Source: Streptomyces sp. CMB-StM0423 (GTDB lineage Bacteria; Actinomycetota; Actinomycetes; Streptomycetales; Streptomycetaceae). Taken from it: 64,000 nt of DNA. This document shows, piece by piece, positions 35,131 through 44,235 of this stretch; the stretch's first letter is position 1; each line of letters opens with the position of its first letter. The notes below the pieces were generated by a model that worked only from the letters and a program-made list of their open reading frames with translations, was not told the origin of the DNA and searched no databases. A program made the position numbers and the translations under genes. Location of the stretch: positions 5,831,001 to 5,895,000 of the forward strand of contig NZ_CP025407.1 of the NCBI RefSeq assembly GCF_002847285.1, given 5' to 3'.

Positions 35131-35877
35131 ATGACCCTGTTCCGCGACGACGGCATCGTGCTGCGCACCCAGAAACTGGGCGAAGCGGACCGGATCATCT
35201 CCCTCCTCACCCGCGGCCACGGCCGCGTCCGCGCCGTCGCCCGCGGCGTAAGGCGCACCAAGTCGAAGTTCGGCGCCCGCCTCGAACCCTTCAGCCACGT
35301 CGACGTCCAGTTCTTCGCCCGCGGCGGCGACCTCGTCGGCCGCGGCCTGCCCATGTGCACCCAGACCGAGACGATCGCCCCCTACGGCGCCCCCATAGCC
35401 GCCGACTACGCCCGCTACACCGCCGGCACCGCCATGCTGGAGACCGCGGAACGCTTCACCGACCAGGAAGGCGAACCCGCCACCCAGCAGTACCTGCTCC
35501 TCGTCGGCGCCCTGCGCACCCTCGCCGGCGGCGCCCACGCCCCCCAGCTCGTTCTCGACGCCTACCTGCTGCGCTCCCTCGCCGTCAACGGCTACGCCCC
35601 CAGCTTCGGCGACTGCGCCCGCTGCGGCCTCGACGGACCCCACAGGTTCTTCTCCGTCAACGCGGGGGGAGTGCTGTGCGGCGATTGCCGCGTGCCCGGT
35701 AGCGTCGTACCGTCACCCGAAGTACTTGCGCTGCTCGGCGCACTCCTGACCGGCGACTGGCACACCGCCGACCGCTGTGGAGCACATCACGTCAAAGAAG
35801 GCAGCGGCCTCGTCGCCGCCTATCTGCACTGGCACCTGGAGCGGGGCCTGCGCTCACTGCGCCACGTCGAAAGGTAG
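35131..35877 (+). CDS. recO: DNA repair protein RecO
   Basis: The 248-residue RecFOR mediator loads RecA at gaps and anneals single strands. The OB-fold N-terminus is MTLFRDDGIVLRTQKLGEAD, followed by GRVRAVARGVRRTKSKFG. A zinc motif is visible in the middle (CARCGLDG and LCGDCRVPG). The family start MTLFRDDG at 35131 is preferred, though an ATG nine bases earlier is in frame. It precedes uppS on the same strand, the usual Streptomyces order. The intergenic 114 bases have no clear terminator. Confidence 0.95.
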   Translation: MTLFRDDGIVLRTQKLGEADRIISLLTRGHGRVRAVARGVRRTKSKFGARLEPFSHVDVQFFARGGDLVGRGLPMCTQTETIAPYGAPIAADYARYTAGTAMLETAERFTDQEGEPATQQYLLLVGALRTLAGGAHAPQLVLDAYLLRSLAVNGYAPSFGDCARCGLDGPHRFFSVNAGGVLCGDCRVPGSVVPSPEVLALLGALLTGDWHTADRCGAHHVKEGSGLVAAYLHWHLERGLRSLRHVER

Positions 35878-35991
35878 CCGGGCGGAACCGCCCCGCCCTG
35901 AGACGGGCCCCGGGCGGGCAGAAGCCGGGCAGCAGGGAAAAAACGGACGGGAACGACACGGCCCACGCCGAGGAACGGGAGAGCACGGCAC

Positions 35992-36855
35992 ATGGCACGA
36001 CGAGGGATCCGCGGCACGTCCCTGACGCGGCACCGCCGCTCCTACCGGCCCCCCGAGCCGCACCCCTCCGGCGCCCGCGCGCCGAAGCTGCCCGGCGAAC
36101 TGGTCCCCGGGCACGTCGCGATCGTCATGGACGGCAACGGCCGCTGGGCCAAGGAACGCGGCCTGCCGCGCACCGAAGGCCACAAGGTCGGCGAAGCCGT
36201 CGTCCTCGACGTCGTCAAAGGCTGCCTCGAACTCGGGGTGAAGAACCTCTCCGTCTACGCCTTCTCCACCGAGAACTGGAAGCGCTCACCCGACGAGGTG
36301 CGCTTCCTCATGAACTTCAACCGCGACGTCATCCACCGCCGCCGCAGCGAACTCGACGCCATGGGCGTACGCATCCGCTGGGCCGGCCGCATGCCCAAAC
36401 TGTGGAAGAGCGTCGTCCAGGAACTCCAGGTCGCCGAGGAGCAGACCACCGACAACGACGCCATGACCCTCTACATGTGCGTCAACTACGGCGGCCGCGC
36501 CGAGATCGCCGACGCCGCCGCCGGCATCGCCCGCGACGTCGCCGCCGGCCGCCTCGACCCCAAGAAGGTCAGCGAACGCACCTTCGCGAAATACCTCTAC
36601 CACCCCGACATGCCGGACGTGGACCTGTTCATCCGGCCCTCCGGCGAGCGGCGCACGTCCAACTACCTGATCTGGCAGAGCGTCTACGCCGAGATGGTCT
36701 TCCAGGACATCCTGTGGCCCGACTTCGACCGCCGCGACCTGTGGCGCGCCTGCGTCGAGTACGCCTCCCGCGACCGCCGCTTCGGCGGCGCCATGCCCAA
36801 CGACACCGACACCGGCTTCGACACCGGCTTCGACGACGAGGCGCACAGCCGCTGA
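35992..36855 (+). CDS. uppS: Isoprenyl transferase (UppS type)
   Basis: The 287-residue cis-prenyltransferase extends isoprenyl diphosphates to make lipid carriers for cell-wall sugars. The diphosphate-site motif HVAIVMDGNGRWAKERGLPR is followed by EGHKVG, VYAFSTENWKRSPDEV and the C-terminal RPSGERRTSNYLIWQSVYAE. The N-terminus (MARRGIRGTSLTRHRR) is a basic extension typical of Streptomyces homologues. Streptomyces often carry two such genes of different chain length, so product length is not certain. The tail ends in a repeated DTGFDTGFDD stretch. Confidence 0.95.
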   Translation: MARRGIRGTSLTRHRRSYRPPEPHPSGARAPKLPGELVPGHVAIVMDGNGRWAKERGLPRTEGHKVGEAVVLDVVKGCLELGVKNLSVYAFSTENWKRSPDEVRFLMNFNRDVIHRRRSELDAMGVRIRWAGRMPKLWKSVVQELQVAEEQTTDNDAMTLYMCVNYGGRAEIADAAAGIARDVAAGRLDPKKVSERTFAKYLYHPDMPDVDLFIRPSGERRTSNYLIWQSVYAEMVFQDILWPDFDRRDLWRACVEYASRDRRFGGAMPNDTDTGFDTGFDDEAHSR

Positions 36856-36973
36856 CACCGGCGCCCGGCAGCCGGCAGGCGGGGCCGGCAAAACAGGTCC
36901 CGTACGACCCGGGTGGTGCCCCCGCACCGCGGGCCGCGGCGCGCACGGCGCGCCCGTACCCGTACCGCCGCGG

Positions 36974-37393
36974 TCAGTCCCGCGCCTGCGCCGCGCACTC
37001 CGCGCACGTACCGAAGACCTCCACGGTGTGCGCCACGTCCACGAACCCGTGCTCCGAGGCGATCGACTCCGCCCAGCGCTCCACCGCGGGACCGTCGACC
37101 TCCACCGCCTTGCCGCACACCCGGCACACCAGATGGTGATGGTGCTCACCGGTGCTGCACCGGCGGTACACCGCCTCACCCTCCGTCGTCCGCAGCACGT
37201 CCACGTCGCCCGCGTCCGCCAGCGACTGCAGCGTCCGGTACACCGTCGTCAGCCCCACCGACTCGCCGCGATGCCGCAGCATGTCGTGCAGCTCCTGGGC
37301 GCTGCGGAACTCGTCGACCTCCGCCAGCGCCGCGGCCACCGCCGCCCGCTGACGCGTCGACCGGCCGCGTACCGGGGGACCTGCGGTCGTCAC
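36974..37393 (-). CDS. zur: Zinc uptake regulator Zur (Fur family)
   Basis: The 139-residue Fur-type repressor has the winged helix STRQRAAVAAALAEVDEFRS followed by GLTTVYRTLQSLA, then the metal region HHHHLVCRVCGKAVEVDG and a second CAEC pair. The GTG at 37393 is chosen because AGGAGG precedes it by seven bases; an earlier in-frame start adds 34 residues without support. It is the last gene of the znuA-znuC-znuB-zur order on the minus strand. Zur with zinc represses uptake genes, and two Zur-like boxes lie before znuA. Confidence 0.93.
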   Translation of the reverse strand: MTTAGPPVRGRSTRQRAAVAAALAEVDEFRSAQELHDMLRHRGESVGLTTVYRTLQSLADAGDVDVLRTTEGEAVYRRCSTGEHHHHLVCRVCGKAVEVDGPAVERWAESIASEHGFVDVAHTVEVFGTCAECAAQARD

Positions 37394-37491
37394 CCTTGCC
37401 TCCTGCTGCTCGCTCGAAGCCCTGTCCGCCCCACGAGCCGCCATTGTGCCAGCAGCACCCGCGGAAACGGACACAGCCGCCGCAGCCGTCC

Positions 37492-38394
37492 TCACCGCGC
37501 CCCACCTCCGACCCGCTCACCCGGCCCCGCCGCGACCGGCCCCCCGGCCCCGGCCACCGCCGCGCCACCCGACCGCGAACGCAGCCTCGCCAACGGCACC
37601 GCCAACGCCGTGACCAGCAAAAACAGCCCGAGCGCAAACAGTACGATCGTCGCCCCCGGCGGCACGTCCACGTAGTACGAGAACACCGTCCCCGACAGCG
37701 TCGTCACCACCCCCATCGCCACCGCCAGCGCCAGCGTCGCCGCGAACGCGCGCGTCGCCTGCTGGGCCGCCGCCACCGGAATCACCATCAGCGCACTGAC
37801 CAGCAGCAGCCCCACGACCCGCATCGCCACCGTCACCGTCACCGCCGCCGTCACCGCGAGCAGCAGGTTCAGCGACCGCACCGGCAGCCCCGTGACCTTC
37901 GCGAACTCCTCGTCCTGGCAGATCGCGAAGAACTGCCGCCGCAAACCCAGCGTCACCAGCAGCACGAACACCGACAGCCACAGGATCGCCGTCACATCGG
38001 AATCCGACACCGTCGTCACCGAACCGAACAGATACGTGGTCAGATTCGCCGTCGACCCGTTCGGCGCCAGATTGATCAGCAGCACACCGCCCGCCATGCC
38101 CCCGTAGAAGAGCATCGCCAGCGCCAGATCACCGCGCGTGTGCCCGTACGAGCGGATCAGCTCCATCGCCACCGCGCCCGCCGCCGCCACCAGCACCGCC
38201 GTCCACACCGGGCTCGTGTTCAGCAGGAACCCCAGCGCCACCCCCGTCAGCGCCACATGCCCGATACCGTCACCCATGATCGCCTGCCGGCGCTGCACCA
38301 GATAGATGCCCACCGCCGGCGCCGCGATCCCCACCAGCAGCGCCGCCAGCAGCGCCCGCTGCATGAACGGCGGCTCCAGGAACTCCAGCATCAT
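37492..38394 (-). CDS. znuB: Zinc ABC transporter permease ZnuB
   Basis: The 300-residue permease has about eight or nine membrane segments and starts MMLEFLEPPFMQRALLAALL. The ABC-3 signature region GIGHVALTGVALGFLL and the AMRVVGLLLVSALMVIPVA segment are present. ATG 38394 overlaps the ZnuC stop as ATGA, and a longer frame upstream is a shadow. It forms the membrane channel for zinc delivered by ZnuA. About 98 bases separate it from zur. Confidence 0.95.
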   Translation of the reverse strand: MMLEFLEPPFMQRALLAALLVGIAAPAVGIYLVQRRQAIMGDGIGHVALTGVALGFLLNTSPVWTAVLVAAAGAVAMELIRSYGHTRGDLALAMLFYGGMAGGVLLINLAPNGSTANLTTYLFGSVTTVSDSDVTAILWLSVFVLLVTLGLRRQFFAICQDEEFAKVTGLPVRSLNLLLAVTAAVTVTVAMRVVGLLLVSALMVIPVAAAQQATRAFAATLALAVAMGVVTTLSGTVFSYYVDVPPGATIVLFALGLFLLVTALAVPLARLRSRSGGAAVAGAGGPVAAGPGERVGGGAR

Positions 38395-39191
38395 GTCAGC
38401 AGCCCCGTCCTGTCCGCCGCGGCCGGCTCGCCCGCACCGCCCGGGTGCGGATGGCACGCCAGATCGTGCACCTGCGCTGCCGCATCCGCCTCCCCGCGCC
38501 CGTACTCCCGCACCACCAGACCGTCGCCCAGCACGACCGTACGGTCGATCAGCGGCTGCAGCGGCCCCAGCTCGTGCAGCACCAGCAACACCGACGCCCC
38601 GCCATCCACCTGCCCGGCCAGCGCCTCCGCCAGAATCCGCTGGCTCGGCAGATCCACCCCGCCCAGCGGCTCGTCCATGATCAGCAACTCCGGCTCCGCC
38701 GCCAGCGCCCGCGCGATCAGCACCCGCTGGTGCTGCCCGCCGGACAAACGATTCACCGACTCCTTCGCCCGGTCCGCGAGACCCACCACCTCAAGCGCCC
38801 GGTCCACCGCCGCCCGGTCCGCCCGCCCCAGCGGCCGCAGCCGCGACCGCGAAAGACGCCCGGACGACACCACCTCCCGCACCGACGCCGGCACCCCGGA
38901 CGCCGCCGTCGAACGCTGCGGCACGTACCCGATCCGCCGCCACTCACGGAACCGCCCCAGCGGCGTCCCGAACAACTCCAGCTCACCCGACGCCAGCGGC
39001 ACCCGGCCCACCACGGCCCGCACCGTCGTCGACTTCCCCGAACCGTTCGCCCCCAGCAGCGCCACCACCTCGCCGCGGCCCACCGCCAGATCCACCCCGC
39101 CCAGCACCGCGCGCCCGCCCAGCGACGCGCGCGCACCGCGCAGACTCACCACCGGCTCCACACCCGCTCCCTCCGCCGAGACCCCGCTCAC
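38391..39191 (-). CDS. znuC: Zinc ABC transporter ATPase ZnuC
   Basis: The 266-residue ATPase has Walker A GANGSGKSTTVRAVVG, the Q-loop in GYVPQRSTAASG, signature LSGGQHQRVLIARAL, Walker B ELLIMDEPLGGVD and the switch His in VLHELGPL. It drives zinc import through ZnuB. It overlaps both its neighbours by four bases (ATGA), so the three transporter genes are translationally coupled. The C-terminus is His-containing (DLACHPHPGG), a possible metal sensor. Confidence 0.95.
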   Translation of the reverse strand: MSGVSAEGAGVEPVVSLRGARASLGGRAVLGGVDLAVGRGEVVALLGANGSGKSTTVRAVVGRVPLASGELELFGTPLGRFREWRRIGYVPQRSTAASGVPASVREVVSSGRLSRSRLRPLGRADRAAVDRALEVVGLADRAKESVNRLSGGQHQRVLIARALAAEPELLIMDEPLGGVDLPSQRILAEALAGQVDGGASVLLVLHELGPLQPLIDRTVVLGDGLVVREYGRGEADAAAQVHDLACHPHPGGAGEPAAADRTGLLT

Positions 39192-40201
39192 TTCGCCCCC
39201 AGCGCCTTCTGCAGCGCCCCGAGGTTCGCCTCCATGATCTCGAAGTAGTCGTCACCCCTGGACTTGTCCGTCACGCCCTCGATCGGGTCGAGCACATCCG
39301 TCTCCAGACCCAGGTCACCCGCGAGGGTGCGCGCCGTCTTGTCGCTGACCAGCGTCTCGAAGAACACCGTCGTCACCCCGTCGTCCGCCGCGATGTCCTG
39401 CAACTGCTGCATCCGCGCCGCGCTCGGCTCCGACTCCGGGCTCAGCCCCTTGATCGACTCCTGCACCAGGCCGTAGCGGTCGGCGATGTAGCCGAACGCG
39501 GCGTGCGTCGTGATGAACGTGTCCGTACCCCGGTTCTCCAGCCCCGCGGCGAACTTCCCGTCCAACTGCCGCAGCCGGTCCGCCAGCTCCGCGGCGTTCT
39601 TCTCGTACGCCTTCGCGTGGTCCGGGTCCGCCTCCGCCATCGCCTTGCCGACGCCCTCGGCGACCTCCGCGTAGCGCACCGGGTCCAGCCAGATGTGCGG
39701 ATCCGTCCCCCCCTCGCCGCCGTGGCCGTGCCCCTCGTGACCGCCGTCGGCCTCCTCCTCCGCGTGGCCCCCGTCGTCCTGCGCGTGGCCGTCGCCTTCC
39801 TCCTCGCCGCCGTGCTTCTCCAGCGACGTGAACTCCGACGCCTCCACGACATGCTCCGCGCCCGACTGCTCGATGGCCTCGTCCACCGCCGGCTGCATGT
39901 CCTTCAGATAGACGATCAGCCCCGCGTCCGCGAGGTCCCCCGTCTGCCGCGGGCTCAGCTCCAGATCGTGCGGCTCCGTCCCCGGCTTCGTCAGCGTCGA
40001 GACCTCCGCGTTCTCGCCGCCTATCTCCTCGGCCAGGAACTGCATCGGATAGAACGACGCGGTCACCCGCAGCCTGCCGTCCTCCGTCGTGGTGCCCGAA
40101 GCCCCGTCGCCGCAGGCGGACAGGGCCAGCAGCGCGGCCGCGGACAGCGCCGCGGCGGCGGCGGGGGTGAGACCGGATATGGACCGGCGGGAAGCTCTCA
40201 T
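39188..40201 (-). CDS. znuA: Zinc-binding lipoprotein ZnuA
   Basis: The 337-residue substrate-binding protein captures zinc outside the membrane. The start MRASRRSISG leads to a lipobox LLALSAC with the acylated Cys at residue 30. The central insert at about 135-170 is rich in His and acidic residues (HAQDDGGHAEEEADGGHEGH), which gathers zinc in this family. Conserved metal histidines include those of TEPHDLELS, TDPHIWLDP and ITTHAAFGY. Frames starting at 40210 or 40219 are possible, but then the first Zur-like box would be coding. Confidence 0.94.
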   Translation of the reverse strand: MRASRRSISGLTPAAAAALSAAALLALSACGDGASGTTTEDGRLRVTASFYPMQFLAEEIGGENAEVSTLTKPGTEPHDLELSPRQTGDLADAGLIVYLKDMQPAVDEAIEQSGAEHVVEASEFTSLEKHGGEEEGDGHAQDDGGHAEEEADGGHEGHGHGGEGGTDPHIWLDPVRYAEVAEGVGKAMAEADPDHAKAYEKNAAELADRLRQLDGKFAAGLENRGTDTFITTHAAFGYIADRYGLVQESIKGLSPESEPSAARMQQLQDIAADDGVTTVFFETLVSDKTARTLAGDLGLETDVLDPIEGVTDKSRGDDYFEIMEANLGALQKALGAK

Positions 40202-40237
40202 GACACTCATTTTCATCAAAGATGGAAACGATTGTCA
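40201..40237 (-). promoter_or_regulatory. Two Zur-box-like palindromes before znuA
   Basis: TGACACTCATTTTCA (40201-40215) and TGGAAACGATTGTCA (40223-40237) both resemble the TGaAAATGATTTTCA Zur palindrome. Their centres are 22 bases apart, two helical turns. TTGACA (40238-40233, minus strand) overlaps the second one. Zinc-bound Zur would shut off znuABC here. Confidence 0.7.
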
Positions 40238-40397
40238 AAAATATTTACGGGCGGTACCCTCCGGCCCACCGCGGGACCACCCCGGGGCGGCCCGCCGCCC
40301 CCCATGCCTCCGCCCCGCCCGCCCCCCGATTTGAAACCAAGGGCACCGCCGCCGGTAACCTGGAGCACCGCTTCGTCGTCGTAATGAAGAGAGCACC

Positions 40398-41780
40398 GTG
40401 GCCGCCGACAAGATCGACACCATCGTCAGCCTGAGCAAGCGCCGTGGCTTCGTCTACCCGTGCAGCGAGATCTACGGCGGCCAGCGCGCCGCCTGGGACT
40501 ACGGCCCCCTCGGCGTAGAGCTCAAGGAGAACATCAAGCGCCAGTGGTGGCGCCACATGGTCACCTCCCGCGACGACGTCGTCGGCCTCGACTCCTCCGT
40601 CATCCTCGCCCGCGAGGTCTGGGAAGCATCCGGTCACGTCGCCACCTTCACCGACCCCCTCACCGAATGCACCTCCTGCCACAAGCGCTTCCGCGCCGAC
40701 CACCTCGAAGAGGCATACGAGGCCAAGCACGGCCACCCCCCCACCGGCGGCCTCGCCGACATCAACTGCCCCCACTGCGGCAACAAGGGCGGCTTCACCG
40801 AGCCCAAGCAGTTCTCCGGCCTCCTCTCCACCCACCTCGGCCCCACCCAGGACGCCGGCTCGGAGACCTTCCTGCGCCCCGAAACCGCCCAGGGCATCTT
40901 CACCAACTTCATGCAGGTCCAGACCTCGTCCCGGAAGAAGCCCCCCTTCGGCATCGCCCAGACCGGGAAGTCCTTCCGCAACGAGATCACCCCCGGCAAC
41001 TTCATCTTCCGCACCCGCGAGTTCGAGCAGATGGAGATGGAGTTCTTCGTCAAGCCCGGCGAAGACGAGACCTGGCACGAGTACTGGATGCAGCAGCGCT
41101 GGAACTGGTACACCGGCCTCGGCATGCAGGAAGCCAACCTCCGCTGGTTCGACCACCCCAAGGACAAGCTCTCCCACTACTCGAAGCGCACCGTCGACAT
41201 CGAGTACCGCTTCGACTTCGCCGGAAGCACGTGGGGCGAACTCGAAGGCATCGCCAACCGCACCGACTTCGACCTCAAGGCCCACTCCGCCGCCTCCGGC
41301 CAGGACCTCTCCTTCTTCGACCAGGAAGCCGGCGAACGCTGGACCCCCTTCGTCATCGAACCCGCCGCCGGCGTCGGCCGCACCATGCTCGCCTTCATGC
41401 TCGACGCCTACGTCGAAGACGAAGCCCCCAACGCCAAGGGCAAGATGGAAAAGCGCACCGTCATGCGCCTCGACCCCCGCCTCGCCCCCGTCAAGGCCGC
41501 CGTCCTGCCCCTCTCCCGCAACCCCGAACTCTCCCCCAAGGCCAAGGGCCTCGCCGCCGACCTCCGCGGCCACTGGAACATCGAGTTCGACGACGCCGGC
41601 GCCATCGGCCGCCGCTACCGCCGCCAGGACGAAATCGGCACCCCCTACTGCATCACCGTCGACTTCGACACCCTCGACGACAACGCCGTCACCGTCCGCG
41701 AACGCGACACCATGAAGCAGGAGCGCGTCTCCCTCGACCAGGTCGGCACCTACCTCGGCGGCCGCCTCCTCGGCTGCTGA
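40398..41780 (+). CDS. glyS: Glycyl-tRNA synthetase
   Basis: The 460-residue class II synthetase is the single-chain dimeric type that charges tRNA-Gly. Visible are the N-terminal KIDTIVSLSKRRGFVYPCSE, the GYGGxxAAWDYGPLGVELK region, a zinc-type CTSCHKRF, FLRPETAQGIFTNF of motif 2 surroundings, EITPGNFIFRTREFEQME, and PAAGVGRTMLAFML of motif 3. The start is a GTG at 40398 with AGAGAGCACC before it. It diverges from znuA across about 160 bases and ends at a strong hairpin. Confidence 0.96.
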   Translation: MAADKIDTIVSLSKRRGFVYPCSEIYGGQRAAWDYGPLGVELKENIKRQWWRHMVTSRDDVVGLDSSVILAREVWEASGHVATFTDPLTECTSCHKRFRADHLEEAYEAKHGHPPTGGLADINCPHCGNKGGFTEPKQFSGLLSTHLGPTQDAGSETFLRPETAQGIFTNFMQVQTSSRKKPPFGIAQTGKSFRNEITPGNFIFRTREFEQMEMEFFVKPGEDETWHEYWMQQRWNWYTGLGMQEANLRWFDHPKDKLSHYSKRTVDIEYRFDFAGSTWGELEGIANRTDFDLKAHSAASGQDLSFFDQEAGERWTPFVIEPAAGVGRTMLAFMLDAYVEDEAPNAKGKMEKRTVMRLDPRLAPVKAAVLPLSRNPELSPKAKGLAADLRGHWNIEFDDAGAIGRRYRRQDEIGTPYCITVDFDTLDDNAVTVRERDTMKQERVSLDQVGTYLGGRLLGC

Positions 41781-41796
41781 CCCACCCGCCACACCA

Positions 41797-41832
41797 CGAC
41801 GGCGCCCCCCCGGCCGGGGGGGGGCGCCGTCG
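41797..41832 (+). terminator. Strong terminator of glyS
   Basis: A 15-bp GC stem (41797-41811 with 41818-41832) closes around a short GGCCGG loop, 17 bases after the stop. Confidence 0.85.
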
Positions 41833-41842
41833 CCGTATGCGC

Positions 41843-41908
41843 GGACCGCACGGAAACCGCGAGCCAGGACCGCACGGGAGCCGCGTGCGCAGACCGTACG
41901 GAATCCGC
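41843..41908. repeat. Three degenerate 17-bp repeats
   Basis: GACCGCACGGAAACCGC, GACCGCACGGGAGCCGC and GACCGTACGGAATCCGC lie at 41843, 41868 and 41892, about 24-25 bases apart. They are intergenic after glyS. They look like phased binding sites or decayed tandem repeats. The remaining bases to 42011 hold only the ribosome site of the next gene. Confidence 0.55.
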
Positions 41909-42011
41909 CCAGCAAGCTGCGGCACGCGGGCCCCTTGCTGCACACTGAGCCCCACCGCCAGGCCAGAAGGAGCCACGCACAGCACGAACAAGCAGCAGCA
42001 GGAGGCGCGCC

Positions 42012-42245
42012 ATGCACGCGAGGGCCACCAGCCGGGTCACCGCCACCGACCCCGACGGCCACGAACACACCGTCCACGTCACCGGCGCCGGCGCCCGGCG
42101 CACACTCCGCTGCGAAAGCTGCGACTGGACCAGAGCCGCCCAGTTCCTGCCCTGGCTCAAAGCAGAAGAACACCTCGCGGAAGCACACGAAGCCGCCGCC
42201 GGAACCGGATCCAACGACGGTGCGCCGCCCGCGTCAGGGACGTAG
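42012..42245 (+). CDS. 77-aa protein with CxxC...H-x4-H zinc-like motif
   Basis: The short protein begins MHARATSRVTATDPDGHEHT and contains RRTLRCESCDWTRAAQFLPWL then LKAEEHLAEAHEAAA, so C-x2-C and H-x4-H could bind one zinc. AGGAGG lies seven bases before the ATG, which supports the start. The C-terminal tail is flexible. It converges with the TetR gene. Similar tiny proteins occur in Streptomyces without known roles; I do not assign one. Confidence 0.65.
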   Translation: MHARATSRVTATDPDGHEHTVHVTGAGARRTLRCESCDWTRAAQFLPWLKAEEHLAEAHEAAAGTGSNDGAPPASGT

Positions 42246-42273
42246 CGGCCACCTCAGGGGCGCAGCACCCGCG

Positions 42274-42978
42274 TCAGGGACGTAGACCCCGCACCACCAC
42301 ATCCACCACCAGCGCGAACTCCGCCGCCACCCCCGGCTCCTCCCAGTCCGGCGCAAACGCCGGATCATGGAACCGGCGCGTCGCATCGAACACCGCCCGC
42401 GCCACCCCCTCCACCGAACGCCGCGCCGCCTGCGCCACCGCCGTCCCCTCCGCATCCCCCGCCGCCACGGCCGGCGGCACCGACAACACCCCCTGACGCA
42501 CCCCGTCCTCCAGGATCAGCGTCAACTGCCCCGTCAGCTCCGCGATATGCCGCGCCACCACACCCGCCACCGTCGCCGCGCCCGCCGCCCCCGCCGCCGC
42601 GCCGGCAGCCGGGCCCGTACGGGCCGCGGAGCCGCTGTCGCCGATCAGCGCCATGTACGTCGCGAACATCTCCGGATCGGCATGCGCCTTGTCCCGCTTC
42701 GCGTCGAACAACTCCGCCAGCCACCGCCGCAACCGCACATCCGCGGGACCCTCCGCCGCCGCGACCTTCTCCAGCGCCGCCGACGTCCGGTCCAGCCACC
42801 GCGCCGCCACCGCCGCGTGCAGCGCCGCCTTGCTCGGAAAATGCCGGTACACCGAGCCGTGGCTCACCCCCAGCACCCGCGCCACGTCCACCACCGTGGC
42901 CTTCGCCGGACCATAGCGGCGCAGCACGTCCTCCGTGGCTTCGAGGATGTGCTCGGGGGTCAGGGTCTCGGGCGGCAT
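42274..42978 (-). CDS. TetR-family regulator
   Basis: The 234-residue regulator has the TetR helix-turn-helix in residues 8-52 (TPEHILEATEDVLRRYG, VVDVARVLGVSHGSVYRHFPSKAAL). The ligand domain includes a Gly/Ala-rich flexible loop near 118-135. Its ligand and targets are unknown; the divergently facing area downstream holds only convergent genes, so its targets may be elsewhere. It is not obviously linked to the aldo/keto reductase at 43191, which is on the same strand and ends about 210 bases from its start. Confidence 0.88.
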   Translation of the reverse strand: MPPETLTPEHILEATEDVLRRYGPAKATVVDVARVLGVSHGSVYRHFPSKAALHAAVAARWLDRTSAALEKVAAAEGPADVRLRRWLAELFDAKRDKAHADPEMFATYMALIGDSGSAARTGPAAGAAAGAAGAATVAGVVARHIAELTGQLTLILEDGVRQGVLSVPPAVAAGDAEGTAVAQAARRSVEGVARAVFDATRRFHDPAFAPDWEEPGVAAEFALVVDVVVRGLRP

Positions 42979-43190
42979 CGGCGCTCTCCGGCTCTCGGGC
43001 TCTCCCGACTGGCGTCGGCTCTGCTACCAGCTTCGCAGCCGCCGCCGACAACGACACACCCGCCGCCGGACCCCGGCCCTCCCGGCGGCGGCACGGGCTC
43101 GGGGCGGGGGTGGCACGGGCTCGGGCCGGGGGCGGGGGACCGGGGGACCGGCGGCGGCACCCGGCTGCGCGTCGGCCGTATCGCCGTGGG

Positions 43191-44228
43191 CTACGCGCCG
43201 GCCGTACCGCTCGTCCGCTCGCTGTCCAGCATCGCCATCTGCTCCGGCGCGTACCGCTCCCCGGCCGCCGCGCCCGCCGGCACCGCCTCCTCGATCGCGG
43301 CCAGATCCGCCGCGTCCAGCACCACGTCCAGGGCGCCGAGGGACTCCGCGAGCCGGTCGCGGCGCCGTGCACCGACGAGCGGCACGATGTCCTCGCCGCG
43401 GCCGAGCACCCAGGCGATGGCGATCTGCGCGACCGTCACCCCCTTGTCGTCCGCGACCCGCCGCAGCGCGTCGACGAGCGCCAGGTTCCGGTCGATGTTC
43501 TCGGCGGCGAACCGCGGGGAGTGCGCCCGGAAGTCCTGCGCGCCCATCCCCTGCACGCTCTCGCGGGTCATGTGCCCGCTGATCAGGCCGCGGGAGAGCA
43601 CGCCGTACGCGGTGACGGAGACGCCCAGCTCGCGGCAGACGGGCAGGATCTCGTCCTCGATGCCGCGGGAGATCAGCGAGTACTCGATCTGGAGATCGGC
43701 GACCGGCGCGGTGGCCGCGGCCCGGCGCACGGTCTCCGCGCCGACCTCGGAGAGCCCGATATGCCGCACGTAGCCGGCGTCGATCAGCTCCTGCACCGCG
43801 CCGACGGTCTCCTCGACGGGCACGTCGGGATCGAGACGGGCGAGCCGGTAGACGTCGATGTGGTCGGTGCCGAGGCGCTGCAGCGAGTACGCGGCGAAGT
43901 TCTTCACGGCGGCGGGCCGGCCGTCGTAGCCGAGGAAGCCGCCGGCGGGGTCGCGCAGGGCGCCGAACTTGACGCTGACGACGGCCTGGTCGCGGCTGCC
44001 GGGGCGGGCGGCGAGGGCGTCGCGGATGAGCAGCTCGTTGTGGCCCATGCCGTAGAAGTCGCCGGTGTCGAGGAGGGTCACGCCGGCGTCGAGGGCGGCG
44101 TGGATGGTGGCGATGGACTCCTTGCGGTCAACGGGCCCGTAGAGGGCGGACATGCCCATGCAGCCGAGGCCGAGGGCGGAGACGCGGGGGCCGGTGGTGC
44201 CGAGGGGGCGAGTCGGGATCGAAGTCAT
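43191..44228 (-). CDS. Aldo/keto reductase
   Basis: The 345-residue NADPH-dependent oxidoreductase has the (beta/alpha)8 start PLGTTGPRVSALGLGCMGMS, the catalytic region TLLDTGDFYGMGHNELLI with Asp and Tyr, Lys in VSVKFG, and the NADP-binding end (LGRGEDIVPLVGARRRDRL). The active-site His is not in the usual place: DHIDVYRLARLDP replaces the more typical YxxHRxD. The ATG 44228 (MTSIPTRPLG) is preceded by TTGACA, 17 bases, CATACT, which would give a leaderless transcript. The substrate is unknown. Confidence 0.9.
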   Translation of the reverse strand: MTSIPTRPLGTTGPRVSALGLGCMGMSALYGPVDRKESIATIHAALDAGVTLLDTGDFYGMGHNELLIRDALAARPGSRDQAVVSVKFGALRDPAGGFLGYDGRPAAVKNFAAYSLQRLGTDHIDVYRLARLDPDVPVEETVGAVQELIDAGYVRHIGLSEVGAETVRRAAATAPVADLQIEYSLISRGIEDEILPVCRELGVSVTAYGVLSRGLISGHMTRESVQGMGAQDFRAHSPRFAAENIDRNLALVDALRRVADDKGVTVAQIAIAWVLGRGEDIVPLVGARRRDRLAESLGALDVVLDAADLAAIEEAVPAGAAAGERYAPEQMAMLDSERTSGTAGA

Positions 44229-44235
44229 GGCGACA

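Noticed and set aside
36974..37495. 173-aa form of Zur
   Set aside because: The GTG at 37393 has AGGAGG in front of it and yields a normal-size Zur; the extra residues are Ala/Gly-rich.
40202..40219. ZnuA starts at 40210 or 40219
   Set aside because: They place a Zur-box-like palindrome in the coding region, and the signal peptide is complete from 40201.
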